From Bacteroidota bacterium (GTDB taxonomy: Bacteria > Bacteroidota > Bacteroidia > Bacteroidales > JAADJA01): DNA of 64,000 nt. The translations under genes and the position numbers were made by a program. The notes under the pieces were generated by a model. That model worked only from the letters and a program-made list of their open reading frames with translations, searched no databases and was not told the DNA's origin. The stretch is from positions 372,001 to 436,000 of the forward strand of contig JAHLKX010000005.1 in assembly GCA_020444515.1 (NCBI GenBank), given 5' to 3'. Position 1 is the stretch's first letter. Every line of letters starts with the position of its first letter. Of the stretch, positions 27,104-35,064 are shown piece after piece.

Positions 27104-28102
27104 ATGAATGTCCCTTTTTACATCAGTGAATTGCTTTATGAACATGATTGTGTGATCATTCCGGGATTCGGTGGTTTTGTGGGACATTATGCTCCGGCTA
27201 AAATTCATCCCATTAGCCATTCTTTTCATCCACCATCGAAAAATATTCTTTTTAATGCAAAGCTGAACCGTGATGATGGATTGTTGCTTGACTTCATCGG
27301 ACAGCAAGAAAAGATTCACTATAATGAAGCCAAACAGAAGGTGGATCGCTTTGTGATGGAAATAAAGGGTCAGCTTGAGCAAAAGCAAAAAGTCAAACTG
27401 AATAATATTGGTGTCCTGAAACTTGATCAGGAGGATCATATTTTATTTGAACCGGATCCATCCACCAATTACCTTGAAGAATCCTTTGGATTGCCCGGAT
27501 TTGTATCTCCTCCAATCAATCGGAAGGGGCTACAAAAAAGAAAAGAAACGATATTTGCTGACCGTAAACCCCTCAAGGTCAAAGAACAACCTTACCGACG
27601 AAAATGGGTTCCCTATCTGGCGCTGATCCCACTGGTAGTTATTTTGGGTTGGTTCTTGTTTAGTCAGCAAGGATTAAATATTACGGGAGCACAAAAAACT
27701 GGCATTGTGACTTTGCCGGAATCTGTCAATGAGGATATAACAGCCAGTCATAAAAGGCCTTCTGAAAACATCCAGACACCTTCACTTAAAGATCTGGATT
27801 TTACCGATAACGCTGTTGGAGTGATAGATGAATCTGAAAATAATGCTAAAGCTCCGGAAGAGAAGATCCTGCAAAAACCTCTTTATCATATTATAGGTGG
27901 TGCTTTTGCTGATCCAGATAATGCTGATAAACTGATTGCCATCCTGAGAAAAAAAGGCTATGATGCCGAGCATGCAGGCTTATCCGCTTCGGGTTTACAC
28001 ATGGTAAGATACATGGCCACAGAAGATAAAAATGAAGCCCTGGTAAATCTTGCCATGATCAGGAAGGATGATAACCCTGCGGCCTGGCTATTGAAAAAAT
28101 AA
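27104..28102 (+). CDS. HU-CCDC81-like plus SPOR domain membrane protein, 332 aa
   Basis: N-terminal HU/CCDC81-like tandem (about residues 1-125): ISELLYEHDCVIIPGFGGFVGHY and VKLNNIGVLKLDQEDHILFEPD. A basic linker leads to one TM helix (WVPYLALIPLVVILGWFLF, about 167-185), and a C-terminal SPOR domain (about 262-332) opens YHIIGGAFADPDNADKL. SPOR domains bind peptidoglycan glycan strands lacking stem peptides, so this protein probably links a cytoplasmic HU-like domain to septal wall. It lies 47 bp after kdsB. Confidence 0.82.
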   Translation: MNVPFYISELLYEHDCVIIPGFGGFVGHYAPAKIHPISHSFHPPSKNILFNAKLNRDDGLLLDFIGQQEKIHYNEAKQKVDRFVMEIKGQLEQKQKVKLNNIGVLKLDQEDHILFEPDPSTNYLEESFGLPGFVSPPINRKGLQKRKETIFADRKPLKVKEQPYRRKWVPYLALIPLVVILGWFLFSQQGLNITGAQKTGIVTLPESVNEDITASHKRPSENIQTPSLKDLDFTDNAVGVIDESENNAKAPEEKILQKPLYHIIGGAFADPDNADKLIAILRKKGYDAEHAGLSASGLHMVRYMATEDKNEALVNLAMIRKDDNPAAWLLKK

Positions 28103-28156
28103 TTTCGATCACCCTGAATAAGAAAACTACTCATCGTTTTAAAATCCGGTTTTATT

Positions 28157-28164
28157 TATTTTTG
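28157..28164 (+). promoter_or_regulatory. -7 element (TATTTTTG) for trmB
   Basis: Exact TAnnTTTG match 26 nt before the TTG start of trmB; no clear -33 TTG. Confidence 0.4.
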
Positions 28165-28190
28165 CCACCATATTAAAATCTTAATTTAAA

Positions 28191-28874
28191 TTGGGTCAAA
28201 AGAAAAAATTACTTCATTTTGAAGAAAATAAAACCTTTCCACATTTCTTCCAACCTTCCTATGAAGAACTGATCAAAGGTTTTGGATTAAAAGGTAATTG
28301 GAAGAAGGATTTTTTTGAAAATGGACATTCACTTGTCATTGAATTGGGATGTGGAAAAGGTGAATATACAGTTGGACTGGCTGAAAAATACCCACACAAA
28401 AATTTCCTGGGGATCGACAGGAAAGGTGCTCGTATGTGGAGAGGGGCCAAGACTTCATCTGAGAGCGGCTTTACCAATGTTGGTTTTATAAGGACACGCA
28501 TCGAACAATTGAACCTTGTGTTTGATGAAAATGAAGTGAGTGAAATCTGGATCACATTTCCTGATCCTCAACCAAAGAGAAAGAATAAAAGAAAAAGGCT
28601 CACATCCCAACGTTTTCTGGATATTTATCAAAAGATTTTGGTACCCGGTGGAAAAATTCACCTAAAGACCGATAGCAGCATTATGTTTGAATACACCCTT
28701 GATTTGATTAAGAAAAAGGGATACCATTTGATTTACCAGACTGATAATTTGTATCAATCGGATTGGCTTGGTGAAGCCAAAGCGTTTCAAACACATTACG
28801 AAAATGGTTATCTTGAAAAAGGAATAAAAATTAATTACTTGATTTTCACACTCGAACATCATGAAGGAAACTGA
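28191..28874 (+). CDS. trmB: tRNA (guanine-N7-)-methyltransferase, 227 aa
   Basis: Methylates G46 of tRNA at N7 using SAM. SAM-binding motif VIELGCGKGEY (about residues 49-59), GIDRKGARMW, and the catalytic/tRNA-binding block WITFPDPQPKRKNKRKR match TrmB. TTG at 28191 is the start: translated MGQKKKLLHFEENKTF resembles the family opening and no upstream ATG is available. The next gene overlaps its 3' end by 14 nt. Confidence 0.94.
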   Translation: MGQKKKLLHFEENKTFPHFFQPSYEELIKGFGLKGNWKKDFFENGHSLVIELGCGKGEYTVGLAEKYPHKNFLGIDRKGARMWRGAKTSSESGFTNVGFIRTRIEQLNLVFDENEVSEIWITFPDPQPKRKNKRKRLTSQRFLDIYQKILVPGGKIHLKTDSSIMFEYTLDLIKKKGYHLIYQTDNLYQSDWLGEAKAFQTHYENGYLEKGIKINYLIFTLEHHEGN

Positions 28875-29202
28875 ATCTTTTTTCGAACGGGTTTATAAAG
28901 TGGTAAAGCAAATCCCTTTTGGAAGGGTTACTTCCTATGGTGCCATTGCAGGTTTTCTGGGTGCGCGATCTTCAGCTCGCATGGTAGGCTGGGCGATGAA
29001 TGCTTCTCATTCATCCGACGTGCCTGTTCCGGCACACCGCGTTGTTAACCGAAATGGAATGCTTACCGGTAAACACCACTTCGGATCACCCGATATCATG
29101 GAACAATTGCTCCAAAACGAGGGCGTTCAGGTTTTGAACGACAGGGTTGTTGATTTTGAAAAATTGTTCTGGGATCCTTTAAAAGAATTGTCAATGGATT
29201 AA
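28861..29202 (+). CDS. Alkyltransferase-like (ATL) DNA base-flipping protein, 113 aa
   Basis: Related to O6-alkylguanine-DNA methyltransferase, but the acceptor motif PCHRV is PAHRV (P57-A58-H59-R60-V61), so it cannot accept alkyl groups. ATL proteins bind alkylated DNA and pass it to nucleotide excision repair. Helix-turn-helix with arginine finger segment SSARMVGWAMN is present. It overlaps trmB by 14 nt at its start and the convergent PepSY-like gene by 4 nt at the stop. Confidence 0.9.
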   Translation: MKETESFFERVYKVVKQIPFGRVTSYGAIAGFLGARSSARMVGWAMNASHSSDVPVPAHRVVNRNGMLTGKHHFGSPDIMEQLLQNEGVQVLNDRVVDFEKLFWDPLKELSMD

Positions 29203-30503
29203 TCTTCTTTTAAACGTCCTGCACTATCAAAATACAGTGCCACCTTATGGGGTTCAACATTTTTCTTTTTACTTACCAATTCAACATAATAATAATTGTT
29301 CCGGTCTTTCCTTGTGATTTTTTCAGCATAAGTAGGATTGTAATCCTTATAGTTTTCGTCAAGGTAGCGTTGAATGGGGTTGTAAAGGTCTTTCACATTT
29401 AACTGGCTGGTGGTCTGAATCCAGTCAGCAGAATCTGAGAAAATTGCGGTGGTGGGTTCTTCGCGATAAACAAATGTGCTCACCCAGGTATTGTCATTGG
29501 TTTGCCAGGTAACATCCGTAGCACCAGCAAAGCGACTATTAAATTTCCGGGCCACCAGGTCTGGAATGTCAACCGTTAGCAGGTACTGATTACGAAGTAC
29601 TTCCGGACGATTGACTTTTTCAATTTGGCCCGCTCTGTCAAAGAAAAGTTCAAAGACATATGGATTTGATTCTCCCCTTACCTCGCGTTCCATCTTTACA
29701 TAATAATAATCTTTACGGTCGGTTCGGGTCACCTTTTCGGCAATCATAAAATCATCATCTTTATGGTGCTCTTCAATATATGAGAGAATAAGTCTGTGAA
29801 GTTCTTTTTCATCCAGTTTTGTGCGCGCTTCTACCCATTCACCGGCCGGCGTAAATTCAGCTTGCGTAGGTTGTTCCCGGTAAATAAAACTGGCAACAAA
29901 ATTTGAATCCTTTTTTGTCCAATCAATTTCTTCTGATCTTGGGAAACGCTTTTGCCATGAATCTATGACGATTTCCGGAATTTCAGAATTCGGATCATCG
30001 AAACCAACGATGGTCATGTCATTGACTCCTTCAGGCACTTTAACCTGTTCTATTCGGCCTGTTTTATCAAAGAACAATTCAATTCGATATGGTTCTTTGG
30101 TTTCAGAATCTTTTCGTTCTACCTGGACATAATAATAATCCTGGCGATCAGCTTTTTTGGCCTCCTCAGCAAAAATAATCTTATCCCTTTTGAAATTTTC
30201 ATCCAGGTAATTTTGAATGGGCCGATAGAGTGTGTTTAAATTGAGATCGGTAATGGTCATGACCCATTCACCTGCAGGGGTAAATTCAGCATATGTTCCT
30301 CGCCCATTGAAGAAACAATCAGCTTTGTAGTTGGTGTCAACTTTTTCCCAGGCAATATCCTCTGCCCTGGGAAATTTCCGGTTAAAACTTTTTTGCACGC
30401 CTTCTGGGACATCACTGTCGCGACTCTCCTGGGCTACCGTAAAATTTACTTCCAATATGAACAGGATCACAAAAAAATGGATCAGGGTAATTTTCTTTAG
30501 CAT
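29199..30503 (-). CDS. Secreted protein with three PepSY-like repeats, 434 aa
   Basis: ATG at 30503 gives a signal peptide (MLKKITLIHFFVILFILEVN, cut about FTVAQ); the frame runs 21 codons further upstream without signal character. Three repeats of about 130 residues (about 30-155, 165-295, 305-434) each read F-x2-FP/F-x-A, W-x4-D, AEFTPAGEW or variant, YLDEN/YIEEH, DR-x-DYYYV, ELFFD-x2-G. They resemble the PepSY-like (BLIP-fold) domain common in Bacteroidota periplasmic proteins. Repeat 3 is the most diverged. Function unknown; binding or inhibitor role is inferred from the fold only. Confidence 0.75.
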   Translation of the reverse strand: MLKKITLIHFFVILFILEVNFTVAQESRDSDVPEGVQKSFNRKFPRAEDIAWEKVDTNYKADCFFNGRGTYAEFTPAGEWVMTITDLNLNTLYRPIQNYLDENFKRDKIIFAEEAKKADRQDYYYVQVERKDSETKEPYRIELFFDKTGRIEQVKVPEGVNDMTIVGFDDPNSEIPEIVIDSWQKRFPRSEEIDWTKKDSNFVASFIYREQPTQAEFTPAGEWVEARTKLDEKELHRLILSYIEEHHKDDDFMIAEKVTRTDRKDYYYVKMEREVRGESNPYVFELFFDRAGQIEKVNRPEVLRNQYLLTVDIPDLVARKFNSRFAGATDVTWQTNDNTWVSTFVYREEPTTAIFSDSADWIQTTSQLNVKDLYNPIQRYLDENYKDYNPTYAEKITRKDRNNYYYVELVSKKKNVEPHKVALYFDSAGRLKED

Positions 30504-30624
30504 AGGGTATTTTTTGAATTTCAAAAGGTTTCTTATACTATTGAACGCGCATAAAGTTATAATCATTCAGTGAATCATGAACAATTTTATATCATCATTT
30601 TTTTGAAAAAATTATAAAATGGGA

Positions 30625-31917
30625 TTAACTGCGATGAATGATCTGGCTTCTGTCGGGACCAACGGAAATCATACTGACCGGAACACCCGTTTGCTTTTCA
30701 ATATACTTCACATAACGATCCAGTGCTTTGGGGACATCCTTTTCATTGCGGATTTCATTGATATTGGTATGCCAGCCCTCTAATTCCAACCATTCGGGTT
30801 TCAATTTTTCATAAGATGCTTCAAAGGGCACATAATCAATTTTTTCATTGTTGAGATAGTAGCTGGTTCCCACTTTGATCATTGCAAATGAATTAAGAAC
30901 ATCAGCCTTCATCATATACAACCGGGTAACGCCATTGATCATCACAGCGTATTTAAGAGCCACAAGGTCAAGCCAGCCGCATCTGCGTGGCCTTCCGGTG
31001 GTTGATCCGAATTCATGACCTTCATCTCTGAGTTTTTGTCCTTCTGTGTTGTCCAGTTCGGTTGGAAAAGGACCACTTCCTACGCGGGTACAATATGCTT
31101 TAAATATTCCAAGTACTTCACCTACCTGATGCGGAGGTATTCCTAAACCGGTACAGACACCGGCTGTAACGGTATTGGATGAGGTTACATAGGGATAAGT
31201 GCCGAAATCAACATCCAGCATTGTACCCTGCGCACCTTCAGCCAGTAAAGATTTTCCACTGTTAAGGCTTTGATTGATGAAATACTCACTATCGATAATT
31301 CGAATTGATTTCATTCGATCCAGGGCGTCGAACCATTTCTCCTCGTAGGTTTTAAATTTCAAACCATCCAGTTCATGATTTTCCAGATCCATCTCGTAAG
31401 CCTTCAGGATTTGAAGATGTTTTTCTTTCAAGTCCCTGTATCGTTTTAAAAAATCATCCCGAAGAATATTCCCCATTCGAATACCATTGCGAGCCGTTTT
31501 ATCCGTATACGTTGGTCCGATTCCCTTTAAAGTGGACCCGATTTTGGCTTTGCCCTTGGCAGATTCATAAGCAGCATCCAATAACCGGTGGGATGGCAGG
31601 ATCAGGTGGGCCTTTTTCGACAACATCAGATTGTTTTCTGCATGAATGCCACTGGCTTTCAGCATGTCGAGTTCACGGTTAAAAATAAACGGATCTATGA
31701 TAACACCATTCCCGACGACATTGATGGTGGAGGCATTAAATATTCCCGATGGAATGGTGTGCAGGATAAATTTCTTTTGATCGAACTCAATGGTATGCCC
31801 GGCATTGGGCCCTCCCTGAAAACGTGCGATGATATCATAACGGGGGGTTAAAACGTCCACAATCTTTCCCTTGCCTTCATCGCCCCACTGAAGGCCTAAA
31901 AGTATGTCTGCTTTCAT
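30625..31917 (-). CDS. purA: Adenylosuccinate synthetase, 430 aa
   Basis: GTP-dependent first step from IMP to AMP, forming adenylosuccinate with aspartate. N-terminal GLQWGDEGKGKIVD contains the catalytic Asp and phosphate loop; NAGHTIEFD supplies the catalytic His; GIGPTYTDK, AQGTMLDVDFGTYPYVTSSNT and TGRPRRCGWLD are all canonical. Normal length. It follows the Fur-family gene by 15 bp, so the pair is probably one operon. Confidence 0.97.
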   Translation of the reverse strand: MKADILLGLQWGDEGKGKIVDVLTPRYDIIARFQGGPNAGHTIEFDQKKFILHTIPSGIFNASTINVVGNGVIIDPFIFNRELDMLKASGIHAENNLMLSKKAHLILPSHRLLDAAYESAKGKAKIGSTLKGIGPTYTDKTARNGIRMGNILRDDFLKRYRDLKEKHLQILKAYEMDLENHELDGLKFKTYEEKWFDALDRMKSIRIIDSEYFINQSLNSGKSLLAEGAQGTMLDVDFGTYPYVTSSNTVTAGVCTGLGIPPHQVGEVLGIFKAYCTRVGSGPFPTELDNTEGQKLRDEGHEFGSTTGRPRRCGWLDLVALKYAVMINGVTRLYMMKADVLNSFAMIKVGTSYYLNNEKIDYVPFEASYEKLKPEWLELEGWHTNINEIRNEKDVPKALDRYVKYIEKQTGVPVSMISVGPDRSQIIHRS

Positions 31918-31932
31918 TAAAAAGTAAAAAAA

Positions 31933-32436
31933 TTAATTTTTGTTTGGCTCCTTGTTACTGTGACCATAAAATGTAAGGGAATGGTGTGAAATCTTAACGC
32001 CGAGTTCTTTTTCAACCGTATCTTTGATTTGTTGTACCCGGGCATCACAAAATTCGAGAACCTCCCCACTATCAGTATTGATAAAATGATCATGCTGTTT
32101 AAAACGGTAGGATTTTTCAAATTGGGCGCAGTTGTTTCCAAACTGATGCTTAATGACCAGATTGCAGTCGAGAAGAAGTTCAATGGTGTTGTAAAGAGTT
32201 GCCCGGCTAACCCTGTATTTATTATTTTTCATACGGATATAAAGCGTCTCAATATCGAAGTGCCCTTCCGTATTGTATATTTCCTGAAGAATGGTAAATC
32301 GCTCGGGCGTTTTACGGTGCCCTTTTCCTTCAAGGTACTCTGTAAAAATTTTCTTTACAGTCTCCAGCGTATCTTTATGTGAGCTTTTCATTTGTGCGAA
32401 ATTTCCTTTTTCCTCTGTTCCGTTATACTTAAACAT
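31933..32436 (-). CDS. Fur-family transcriptional regulator, 167 aa, lacking CxxC
   Basis: Winged-helix N-terminal domain ([19 protein letters not shown], then [21 protein letters not shown]) and a dimerisation domain with the metal-binding-type HDHF motif. The first structural-zinc CxxC expected after HDH reads INTDSG; one Cys remains in EFCD. Which metal or peroxide signal it reads is unclear. Two possible ATG starts: 32436 (used here) and 32391 (KSSHKDTLE). Directly upstream of purA on the same strand. Confidence 0.88.
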   Translation of the reverse strand: MFKYNGTEEKGNFAQMKSSHKDTLETVKKIFTEYLEGKGHRKTPERFTILQEIYNTEGHFDIETLYIRMKNNKYRVSRATLYNTIELLLDCNLVIKHQFGNNCAQFEKSYRFKQHDHFINTDSGEVLEFCDARVQQIKDTVEKELGVKISHHSLTFYGHSNKEPNKN

Positions 32437-32638
32437 TAACCTATTGTGTTTTGTTTAACTTTTATTTCTCACCCGTTGCGAATTAATCAATCGCTAAAAA
32501 TAGAAAAAAAACTATTACTATTTGGAATAAATAAAAATAATTTTTTTTACCCTATTTCTTTTACAGGCTTGATAAACTGTTAAGCATGAAGCTATTTCGT
32601 TTGGGAATCAGTTTAAGAGCTGGATTATCATCCTCATG
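32437..32638. other. 202-bp AT-rich intergenic region between rel and fur
   Basis: Contains the presumed fur promoter region; I see no good TAnnTTTG element on the minus strand (closest TATTTTTA). No terminator hairpin or ORF of note is visible. Confidence 0.4.
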
Positions 32639-34885
32639 TTAGGTGTGAACTACTGCATTTAATCGATGCACCTTTTTCACATTGGGCAATTTCTTTAAAT
32701 GATTGATTAAATTGTTGAGATTTCCAACACTATAAACATACAACATGATCGAAGTATCAATCATTCCGCCTTTTGTGTCAAGGTGAAAAGATTTGATATT
32801 TAGTTTTTGCTCTTCCGTAATCACATTGATGATATCCTTAATAAATCCGGGGGAATCTATTCCATTGATTTCCACACCGGTCAGGAATCCAATCGACTCT
32901 TTATCGGTCCATTGTGTTTTGATGATCCTGTTCCCGTATTTCGACATTTGATTGACGGCAACAGGGCATGTTGTCCGATGAATTTTTATATATTCATTGG
33001 GTGTGATGAATCCTACAATATCATCACCTGGAATGGGAAGGCAACAACTTGAAATATCATAACTGATCTTCTGGATATCGTCGCTGTTAATGGCGATGTC
33101 TTTGCTTTGATTAATAACATCAATGACAGTTTCGGTCAGCGTTTTCTTTTCAATGTTGCGGGAACGAATAAAAGGAATCCGGATCATTTTGCTGATCCAG
33201 CTCTCTTTAATACTTTCAGCGCAGCATTCCTTAACCTCTTTTAGTCCGATTAAATCTTGTGCAAGGTCGTAATATAGATCGATGGGACTGGCATAATTGT
33301 ATTTCTGCTGGAGATGACGCTGGTTTTTATTGGAGAACTCGGCTCCGATCTGACTAAAATAAGACTGAAGTTTTGCTTTTCCTTCTTCTGTAAATTTTCT
33401 TTTTTCTTCTTTAATACCTTGCTTGATCTGAGTTCGGGCGCGAGCAGTCACAACATAATCAAACCATTCTTCTTTGGGTATTTGTTTCTTGGATGTCAGA
33501 ATTTCAACCTGATCACCACTTTTCAATTTTTGATCCAGGGGGGCTAACTTATGGTTTACCTTGGCACCGATGCAACTATTTCCAATCTCAGAATGGATCG
33601 CGTAGGCAAAATCCAATACAGATGAACGGATGGGCAGGTTTCGAAGTTCTCCTTTGGGCGTAAAAACGTAAATTTCATCGGTAAATAAAAATCCCTGGAA
33701 ATCATCAATAAAATCCAACGGATTGGATTCTGTATTTTGTAAAATTTCACGTATACGTTCCAACCAGTTATTGATGTTGCTTTCCGAAAGTCCTGGATTG
33801 GATGATTTGTACCGCCAGTGAGCAGCATAGCCTTTTTCAGCAATTTCATCCATCCTGCGGGTCCTGATCTGTACCTCCACCCAATGCCCATCGGAACTCA
33901 TCACCGTGGTATGGAGTGCTTCATACCCATTGGCCTTAGGAATGCTAATCCAGTCGCGCAGCCGATCAATTTTTGGCCGGTAATGATCTGTAATAATGGA
34001 ATAAACCCGCCAGCAGTCAACCTTTTCATTTTCCTTGGGGGTATCAATTACAATACGGACAGCCATGAGATCATAAACTTCTTCTATCGGGATCCCTTTT
34101 TGCTTCATTTTTGTCCAAATGGAATGGATCGATTTATTCCGGTAAAAGATTTCATAATCGAAATTTTTCTTGCTTAACGACTTTTTAATTGGATAAATAA
34201 ACCGATTTACAAATCTTTTTCTTTCCTGTTCAGAAGACTTAAGCCGATCGGCAATACTCTGATAAATTTCAGGTTCTGTATATTTCAAGGCCAGATCTTC
34301 GAGTTCGGTTTTAATGGCATACAAACCAAAACGATGTGCAAGGGGAGCATATAGGTAAGATGTTTCGGATGCAATTTTCAATTGTTTGTGCTGGGGCATG
34401 GCATCCAGGGTTCGCATATTGTGAAGCCTGTCGGCTAGTTTAATCAGAATGACCCGAACATCATCAGAAAGGGTAAGCAGCATTTTTTTAAAGTTCTCTG
34501 CCTGAATGGAGGAGGTGCTGTTATCCATTATATCCTTGATCTTGGTCAGGCCATCGATTATTCGGGCCACTTTTTTCCCAAAAATTGCTTCTATGTTGGC
34601 CAGGGTAAAATCTGTGTCTTCCACCACGTCGTGAAGCAGTGCACAAATGATTGAGATTTTTCCCAGTCCAATTTCAGCGGCAACGATCCGTGCAACTTCA
34701 ATGGGATGGTAAATATAGGGCTCCCCGGTTCGCCGGCGCATATCTTTATGGGCCTCCACCGCAATATTAAATGCTTTTCGTACTTCTTTTTTAGCCTTTA
34801 AATCCTCGGTGCGCCACGCTCTTAGCAAGCTTCTGTAGCGATTGATTATTTCTTTTTTTTCCTGTTCGGGGTCGGGAATGAACAT
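32639..34885 (-). CDS. relA: Bifunctional (p)ppGpp synthetase/hydrolase (Rel/SpoT), 748 aa
   Basis: Makes and degrades the stringent-response alarmones. HD hydrolase domain with H60 (YIYHP), H85-D86 in ALLHDVVEDT and later DRLHNMRT; synthetase domain (about 240-370) with RNKSIHSIWTKM, DLMAVRIV, GYEALHTTV and the WVEVQIRTRRMDEIAEKG block; TGS domain (about 405-465) and C-terminal ACT domain (about 668-748). Both catalytic sites look intact, so it is a long bifunctional Rel. An AGGAG lies close before the ATG. The symbol is used in the general Rel sense. Confidence 0.94.
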   Translation of the reverse strand: MFIPDPEQEKKEIINRYRSLLRAWRTEDLKAKKEVRKAFNIAVEAHKDMRRRTGEPYIYHPIEVARIVAAEIGLGKISIICALLHDVVEDTDFTLANIEAIFGKKVARIIDGLTKIKDIMDNSTSSIQAENFKKMLLTLSDDVRVILIKLADRLHNMRTLDAMPQHKQLKIASETSYLYAPLAHRFGLYAIKTELEDLALKYTEPEIYQSIADRLKSSEQERKRFVNRFIYPIKKSLSKKNFDYEIFYRNKSIHSIWTKMKQKGIPIEEVYDLMAVRIVIDTPKENEKVDCWRVYSIITDHYRPKIDRLRDWISIPKANGYEALHTTVMSSDGHWVEVQIRTRRMDEIAEKGYAAHWRYKSSNPGLSESNINNWLERIREILQNTESNPLDFIDDFQGFLFTDEIYVFTPKGELRNLPIRSSVLDFAYAIHSEIGNSCIGAKVNHKLAPLDQKLKSGDQVEILTSKKQIPKEEWFDYVVTARARTQIKQGIKEEKRKFTEEGKAKLQSYFSQIGAEFSNKNQRHLQQKYNYASPIDLYYDLAQDLIGLKEVKECCAESIKESWISKMIRIPFIRSRNIEKKTLTETVIDVINQSKDIAINSDDIQKISYDISSCCLPIPGDDIVGFITPNEYIKIHRTTCPVAVNQMSKYGNRIIKTQWTDKESIGFLTGVEINGIDSPGFIKDIINVITEEQKLNIKSFHLDTKGGMIDTSIMLYVYSVGNLNNLINHLKKLPNVKKVHRLNAVVHT

Positions 34886-34910
34886 AAATTCTCCTGCCTA
34901 ATGATATATG

Positions 34911-34940
34911 CAAATTTAAAAGAATAAACGGTAATAGCAA
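34911..34940 (-). promoter_or_regulatory. Promoter of rel
   Basis: Minus strand TTG (34938-34940), 19-nt spacer, TAAATTTG (34911-34918). Leader about 20 nt with AGGAG near the start codon. Confidence 0.6.
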
Positions 34941-35021
34941 TTATTACATCGCATCCATTAATTATAAGTATAACAAATAATCAAGCCGGTTTGTCGTTAT
35001 ATTTTAACAAAAAAATATTTG

Positions 35022-35029
35022 TACTTTTG
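35022..35029 (+). promoter_or_regulatory. -7 element (TACTTTTG) for the T9SS type B gene
   Basis: Exact TAnnTTTG match 35 nt before the ATG; the nearest TTTG upstream (34990-34993) is too far at 28 nt. Confidence 0.4.
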
Positions 35030-35064
35030 ATTTCTCGGCTCCGACCCGTTTTGGAAAGTAGACT

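Noticed and set aside
32585..32641. 18-codon plus-strand mini-ORF (MKLFRLGISL...) between fur and rel
   Set aside because: No promoter, no conserved feature and very short.
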